A stretch of 12,859 nt of DNA, taken from Usnea hakonensis. Taxonomy: Eukaryota; Ascomycota; Lecanoromycetes; Lecanorales; Parmeliaceae. Made by a program: the position numbers and the translations under genes. The stretch is taken from positions 2,530 to 15,388 of the forward strand of contig BLJB01000385.1 in NCBI GenBank assembly GCA_013423325.1, read 5' to 3'. The stretch's first letter is position 1, and the number at the start of each line of letters is the position of its first letter. Below, in pieces: positions 8,040-12,859 of the stretch. The notes under the pieces are model-generated. The model was not told where the DNA came from and searched no databases. It worked only from the letters and a program-made list of their open reading frames with translations.

Positions 8040-10553
8040 ATGGATCTTGAACTCGACCCTCCAAATGAGCCAGGGAACATCGACCGATTACATAGGCAAG
8101 AGGACGTCGATGGGTTGACTACCAGCGTTGCGTCCAAGATGAAATACCAATATGACTTCATGGCAACCGCTGAAAAGCGAGGCCGATCGCGCTCGGAAAG
8201 ATGGATGAGTGAACATACTACGAAGCCATTAGTGGTCCATGCGACGAAGGAAATCGAGACAACTGTTAGTCATGCGAAAAGAGATCTGACAATGTCTGAT
8301 CACAACACCAACTTTTGCAAGCCTTGTCGCAGAATCTTCGATGGCAACGGGAGCTTTGTGCTCCCAATGACAAAGTCGGAAAAGGGACTATATTACAGTC
8401 ATTGGGATGCTCAGACGCTCAAAAGATCTGCCAGAAGCTGCCCTCTGTGCCTCTTAGTAAATAGAGCGATGGGTGCCCCGGTTGCTACCAAAGAGTCCAT
8501 CTCCTCTCACTATGACATCGCTGGATTCCTCCATGGATTCCTCCATGGATTCCTCCAAGCGAAGGGCGTGTATGAGGTAACGTTTTCGTTCTATCGGGCG
8601 GTGTCTGATGGGAAGAGGATTTTTCCCGACGTCGCTGCAAGAATAAGGATTACAATAGAGGCTGCAGAGGGTGAGTGAGGTTTACGTCTCTTGAAATGCA
8701 TGTACTGATGCGATCCAGCGAATTTTTCACTGCCAAAGCCCTTGGAAGACCCTCAACTTGCTTCGAACACTATGACTTCACCTGAAAACCACCCATTGCT
8801 GTCTGAATGGTTACATAGATGCGACACGTCACACAACTGTACACAAAGCGCCAAAAACATTGGTCACGACCTAAAATTCTTTCCAACTCGTCTCATTGAC
8901 GTAAGCATAGACCAGGACGAGGACCTCGTGCGCTTGATAGACTGCAAGAGCCTAGATTCAATTCCGAGATATTTGACCCTCAGTCATTCTTGGGGCTCTT
9001 CAGAGGTGATGATGACTTTACAACTTACGCGGCAGAATAGCTCTTCTTTGAAGAAACACATTTCATTGATTCAATTACCGAAGACATTTGCGGATACTGT
9101 CTTGGTCGCGCGCTATCTTGGAATTCGATATATTTGGATTGACTCTCTATGCATTATACAAGACGATAAACAGGACTCGAAGGCAGAAACTGCAAAGATG
9201 TGGCAAGTCTATGCAAATGCATATGTTAATGTAGCAGCTACTTCATCCTCAAATTCTAGTCAGGGTCTTTTTCGAACAAGAAATCGATTAACCACGAAGC
9301 CCTGCGTTGCTATTATCCGGGAAGGTCATTCGCTTATCCCTAAAGGTCGTTACCACTGTTACAACGCAGCGGAATGGGTGAACCAGATTAGGACGGCTCC
9401 CTTGAGTAAACGCGCTTGGGTCTATCAAGAATGGCTTCTATCTCCACGAATTATACATTTTGCTACAGATCAAATTTTCTGGGAGTGTCGTGAGACACAT
9501 GCTTCAGAAACCTTCCCGTACGGTGTTCCAGCACGATATGAAATTGGTCTATCAAGGTTTGCGCTTGGGTCAAACGAAGAACTTTCCAAGGAAAGATTCC
9601 TCAAGATTTGGAGTTCTATCGTGAGTGAGTATACAGCACGCGAGTTGACCCATGTTTCGGATAAGCTCATAGCAGTGTCTGCTCTCGCGAGAACATTATC
9701 CAAGAATCATCCAGCTGCTGGTACATATATAGCTGGTATATGGGGAAATTATGTTATTGATCAACTGATCTGGTCGGCTTCCCTTCTGGCGCATAGATCA
9801 GCAAGTTATCGGGCACCTACATGGTCGTGGGCCTCGATGGATGGCATCATTGAACCCAAGTTTAATTGGCGACATAGAAGTCAGGAACACAAGTCCCGCT
9901 CACCACTTTCGATTGTGAATATTGATGCCACTTTCCAGGATGACCCTTTCGACTTTGTGAGCACGGGAACATTGAAAGTGGAGGCCCCACTACTCAAGAT
10001 TACCATAGAAGAAGGGAGAAAAGCTACGGAAGATGACTATCATCTCGAGCCCAGACAGATAACGATCAACGAAGCTGCAGGGATCATCTCAATCAAAGAT
10101 GACCGACCGAAACCCTTTGCGGACCGAGACTTTCGCTTTCGGTTCAACACTTTGAATACACGGTGCTCCGAAAAGCATAGAGGTCGACTGGATGACGATC
10201 GCAACATATCCGAGCGACCTCAACTGTATTTCATGCCTCTGCTTACTTTCAACAACATTGACATGCAATTGGGCGGTGAAGAATCGGAAGTCGATGAGCT
10301 CGTTGGTCTCATGCTGGAACTCACCGGAATGGAAAAGGGTCAGTACAAGAGATGCGGCACCTGCAGCGTGGACGAGTATATGGTTGGGCCTGTCTTATGC
10401 GAGATGGGAAATCAGGATCTGGAAGAAGCGATGTACGAAGAGCGGAGGGTCGACGCAATCGGCCTTGATGATATGCTCCCTCCGAATTGGAATGGGAAGG
10501 ATCTAGATTTCATACCGAAGAGGTTCGATCGATTTGTCATTAGCATAGTCTAG
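8040..10553 (+). CDS. HET-domain (heterokaryon incompatibility) protein, two exons
   Basis: Exons 8040-8670 and 8719-10553 join in phase to give 821 residues. The N-terminal region has CKPC (93-96), H121 and CPLC (134-137), the Cys-rich module usual before the HET domain in long fungal HET proteins, followed by WLHRCDTSHNC. The canonical HET domain (PF06985 type) is clear: RYLTLSHSWG at 294-303, LPKTFADTV, RYIWIDSLCIIQDD near 347-360, WQVYANAYVNVAAT, GLFRTR, then LSKRAWVYQEW with RIIHF and WECR up to 468. APTWSWASMDG lies further downstream. The C-terminal part matches these proteins in general pattern. The expected role is nucleus- or cytoplasm-borne non-self recognition leading to cell death on hyphal fusion. 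The ATG at 8040 follows an in-frame TGA at 7998; an alternative ATG at 8292 (residue 85), just before the Cys module, is also plausible because residues 1-84 show no family pattern. Confidence 0.92.
8523..8558 (+). repeat. In-frame 12-bp tandem triplication in HET exon 1
   Basis: GGATTCCTCCAT is repeated at 8523-8534 and 8535-8546, then 8547-8558 with the last base changed. It encodes GFLH-GFLH-GFLQ at residues 162-173, between the Cys-rich module and the HET domain. The unit is a multiple of three, so copy-number change keeps the frame. Confidence 0.95.
8671..8718 (+). other. Spliceosomal intron of the HET gene (48 nt)
   Basis: The 5' site is GTGAGT, a branch-like ACTGATG lies about 10 nt before the end, and the 3' site is CCAG. 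Splicing removes an in-frame stop just after 8670 and joins a split codon (G + CG). The downstream frame is then open for 610 codons. The length and signals fit Pezizomycotina introns. Confidence 0.9.
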
Positions 10554-11256
10554 GGTCATTCGTTTCTGTTCCATGTCACATTCGTCCTTCTCCTGCGTCT
10601 TCTTTTGTCGGATACTCGTACACTACTTCTGTTTTCAAGGTGTATCGGCTTGCGTTTGTTGACCCGATGGCGAGAGCCTACTACACTCGGTATCGAAGGT
10701 TAAGGACAACATTCGCAGTGTCAAATTGGGTCTTGGCGATATTTGAATACTGTTGCCGCACATCAACCTCAACGGATGAGTTGATGGAACCACGTGGAAA
10801 GCTGGTAACATGATTGGCCGACGCATCTGATATCCTTCAGCGTGTGCGTCCTCCCCTGACCAGACTTGTATGCCGTCACAACGGATGAGGTAGCCTAATA
10901 TCCCTCTGGGACTGTAGTCAAGACGTTGTTTGCGTTAGCTTCTATTAAGGATAGTTGTGGGTTTGCCTCAGTTATCTGGTGAGCCTTTAATATGTTTTCA
11001 ACACGGCCTGGCTGACTGATTGAGCACTCACAGCAAAGGCAGTTCTTTAATCCTCTCAGTGGAAGAGAAAATGTCTTGTATCCACAAAATAAGAACCGGT
11101 CCGGTAAGAGGTTCTAATAGCAAGGGTTAAGAGAGGTCGTCGTAACGCTACTCCGGCAACGTAGATATACCAGATGTAATGATTGCGCTCGTACGTCGAA
11201 AATACACATCCCCCCCCCTCCCTTCCCGGGAAAATACTTTGACATCGCTCTGCTAA
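10554..11256 (+). other. Gene-poor stretch with a possible two-exon remnant
   Basis: This contains the 3' flank of the HET gene and no recognisable gene. One intron-like element stands out: GTGAGC at 10979, GCTGACTGA as a branch candidate, and CACAG ending at 11033 (55 nt). Joining 10899-10978 to 11034-11130 gives 58 open codons up to TAA 11128-11130, whereas without splicing the frame stops at once (TGG TGA). There is no ATG in the first piece. It may be the tail of a lost gene or chance. Confidence 0.25.
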
Positions 11257-11568
11257 ATGAGCTCGCAGGGGTCGCTTAACATTGAACCCCTTTGCGACAC
11301 GAGGTACCCGAACCAATGGGTTGCCAAAATGACTTTGCGCGCCTTTCAAGAGCACGTTGAACCTTACTACATCCTACTCCAAGAGACCTCGAACGCCATC
11401 TTCGAAGCCATTGAGCTGGGCCTCACTCTCTCCGACAGGACCCTCTCCTCTCGCGTCTTCCCCAACGTCGGCGAGCTGCGCTTGAATGATTAACCCTGCA
11501 TGCCCAAGCACGAGCTCGTCACCACGAACGCGCGGCACATCTGGCCGTATACCGACTTTGGCAGATGA
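11257..11568 (+). pseudogene. 2-oxoglutarate/Fe(II)-dependent oxygenase fragment, inactivated
   Basis: ATG at 11257 opens a frame with the N-terminal pattern of the isopenicillin-N-synthase-like 2OG oxygenases: YPNQW, then a helix-like FQEHVEPYYILLQETS, AIFEAIELGLTL and FPNVGELRLND. In the family the last motif continues as NHYP; here TAA (11491-11493) takes the place of the tyrosine. The same frame continues with PKHELVTTNARHIWPYTDFG, matching the region that carries the first two iron ligands H-x-D. The histidine is a tyrosine (one C-to-T change would do it), and TGA follows at 11566-11568. Homology then stops, so about two thirds of the usual length of around 330 residues is missing. The gene cannot make an active enzyme. 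Family assignment is from motif memory, not a search. Confidence 0.75.
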
Positions 11569-12059
11569 ATTACTAAAAGGGGCTATTTTTCGGGAGAGCT
11601 CATGGCTATTGAAAGAGGTACAAAGCTAGAAAAGGGATCTTTATATTTAGCGATTCCGGAGCTAATAATGTGGGATGATTAAGTCTGTATATAATAGGGA
11701 TACAGATACGAGTAGGATTATTAAGGAGACAAAGGACTTAAGCGGACTATTTCGGACAGATACTTTTCCGATATTTGGAATTGTTTATACTAGGGCCAAA
11801 CTTTGAGGCGAGATAAGGTACCTCCCTTAATCGGGATACGTACGTACCTGTGTAAGGTAAGTAGGTCAGATTGGATTTCTGCTACGGAAGGAAAGCTAAG
11901 GTACATTTCTTTGAAGGCCATAAGCTAATCTATATAGGCTTAGTGGGAAGCCACTTCCTCGGGGAAGGTGATTTCACCCTCCCACAGTACCTTACGTTAT
12001 TTCCAATCAATACCGCCAGTCCCAGATGGGCTAAAGTCATCATCTGGCAGCGCTTCTAC
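11569..12059. other. TA-rich gene-free stretch
   Basis: No supported gene. From about 11580 to 11880 the sequence is visibly poorer in G+C than the flanking genes and rich in TA steps, with a 10-bp palindrome TACGTACGTA at 11837-11846. A 73-codon frame near 11871-12092 has no ATG start and overlaps the end of a better-supported minus-strand frame. The composition could reflect repeat-induced point mutation (RIP) of an old repeat, but I have not computed an index. Confidence 0.45.
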
Positions 12060-12744
12060 CTATACATTAGCGTCCAGAAATCCCCCATTTAGAAGATCTG
12101 TTTTGATTGTTTCCAACCGCCCCGCCGTCGCTGCTTCGTGCGATTCCATCTCATGTTTCAAATAGTCGATCGCTTGGCGAACTTCGTCCTGGAATCTATC
12201 GTGGATTTCATCAATCTCTTTCCAGCAACGGGATTCTGAGTCCTTGATATGTTGCCGGAGGGCCATGAACTCCTGCTGGACTGAACCGTACTCATCCTTG
12301 AAACAGTAGCTGTTCCCATTCGTAGGTCTTGATGACCGTCGAGCTCCGGGGGGGTGAGATAATGACCCTTGTCCTCGTAAGCTAGAGCTCACGCGTGCTA
12401 TAGATCAAAGCTATACCTTTATCAGACCGTTCAACCTTCTTGGCTGACTTCACCTTTTGCGTGGCTGCCTTACGCTTCCGAGATCCAGGACGTGATACGA
12501 TAACGTCCTTCAACAACAGCGACTGTGACTCACTCGGATCCATCCGGGAAACACTGGGCTTCTCGATGACAACCGATAGAGAAAGAGCCTGATTTGCGCT
12601 AGGCTGGAGGTTGTGAGATGGTGGGAGTGACGGAAGTTCATCGATAGGATTAACTTCACGAGAAGAATGGATATTGTCGCGAGGAGACGTAGAGGGGCAA
12701 ACTGGACCTGAGCCGGGACGGGAGCTTTTAAACCTCAGCCAACA
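12060..12744 (-). CDS. Unknown basic/coiled-coil protein with a 49-nt intron, 5' end uncertain
   Basis: The first frame is open from 12744 to 12417. Its beginning is Ser/Pro-rich (SLPPSHNLQPSANQ), and the first in-frame ATG is at 12543 (MDPSESQSLLLKDV). A strongly basic segment follows (GSRKRKAATQKVK), suggesting a nuclear protein. A predicted intron 12416-12368 starts GTATAG, has GCTTAC as a branch candidate and ends AAG. It joins a split Gly codon to a second exon that begins SLSHPPGARRSS and runs to the stop at 12060-12062. The C-terminal part is a likely coiled coil (FMALRQHIKDSESRCW, EVRQAIDYLKHEMESH). Without splicing the first frame stops within about 12 codons. If the ATG at 12543 is right, the protein is about 145 residues; the Ser/Pro part argues for a further upstream exon, and GTATGT sites with TACTAAT lie at 12760-12810. 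No family is recognised. Confidence 0.5.
12368..12416 (-). other. Predicted intron in the coiled-coil gene
   Basis: On the minus strand the signals are GTATAG at the 5' end, GCTTAC about 10 nt before the 3' end, and a terminal AAG. An alternative acceptor, ACGAG, gives a 43-nt intron in the same phase. Either choice keeps the frame. Confidence 0.45.
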
Positions 12745-12782
12745 CTAGTGTATAATACCGGAGGCGGTGCAGCCACATACCA

Positions 12783-12811
12783 TAATTAGTAAGGCTTCCA
12801 CATACTAATTA
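12783..12811. repeat. 9-bp inverted repeat
   Basis: TAATTAGTA (12783-12791) and TACTAATTA (12803-12811) are exact reverse complements with an 11-nt loop. On the minus strand the region also carries two GTATGTGG motifs and a TACTAAT branch-like box, so it may belong to an intron of the coiled-coil gene. Confidence 0.6.
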
Positions 12812-12859
12812 CGGAACGCGCCTGCCTCCTCCCTGCCTTCTTCTCCATACCTCGCTGTC

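Noticed and set aside
10192..10506. 104-codon plus frame
   Set aside because: It overlaps the C-terminal part of the canonical HET protein in another frame.
10544..10812. About 90 open codons directly after the HET stop, with an internal ATG
   Set aside because: No family pattern or splice evidence; a run of this length can occur by chance in 3' flanking DNA.
11871..12092. 73-codon plus frame
   Set aside because: It begins at TTG and overlaps the end of the minus-strand coiled-coil gene.

Overview
This window looks like an accessory, gene-poor stretch of a filamentous ascomycete (Pezizomycotina) genome. The evidence is two HET-domain genes, introns of about 50 nt with GT..AG ends, a fungal Mutator-like (MULE) transposase, and several decayed genes from typically fungal families. 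I cannot name the species.

Layout. From the left edge to 2676, on the minus strand, there is an uninterrupted transposase frame of 892 codons that runs off the window. It has a FAR1-type DNA-binding region, a MULE D-D-E catalytic core, a SWIM zinc motif and an AT-hook. Its 5' flank (2677 to about 3360) holds short repeats and hairpins and should contain one end of the element. From 3361 to 5390 lies a graveyard: a kinase-like pseudogene, a C2H2 zinc-finger remnant in the same frame, a frameshifted coiled-coil gene on the minus strand, a strong compound hairpin, and a Ser/Glu-rich minus-strand frame broken by one amber codon.

The centre holds two apparently intact genes, transcribed divergently from about 0.8 kb of shared upstream DNA. 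The leftward gene (start 7236) encodes a 566-residue divergent HET-like protein whose C-terminal half seems to carry a second, more degenerate HET-like module. The rightward gene (8040-10553, one 48-nt intron) encodes an 821-residue canonical HET protein with an N-terminal Cys-rich region and an in-frame 12-bp triplication.

To the right, 10554-11256 holds only a possible two-exon remnant. A 2OG-Fe(II) oxygenase pseudogene follows at 11257-11568, where two stops and an H-to-Y change destroy the iron site. A TA-rich gene-free stretch comes next. At the right edge a minus-strand gene with a basic segment, a predicted 49-nt intron and a coiled-coil C-terminus may extend beyond the window.

The intact genes fit a fast-evolving non-self-recognition region: transposase and HET genes remain open while metabolic and signalling genes around them have decayed. 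No CRISPR, rRNA or tRNA gene was seen. The most unusual items are the tandem HET-like architecture, the head-to-head HET pair and the long transposase frame that leaves the window.
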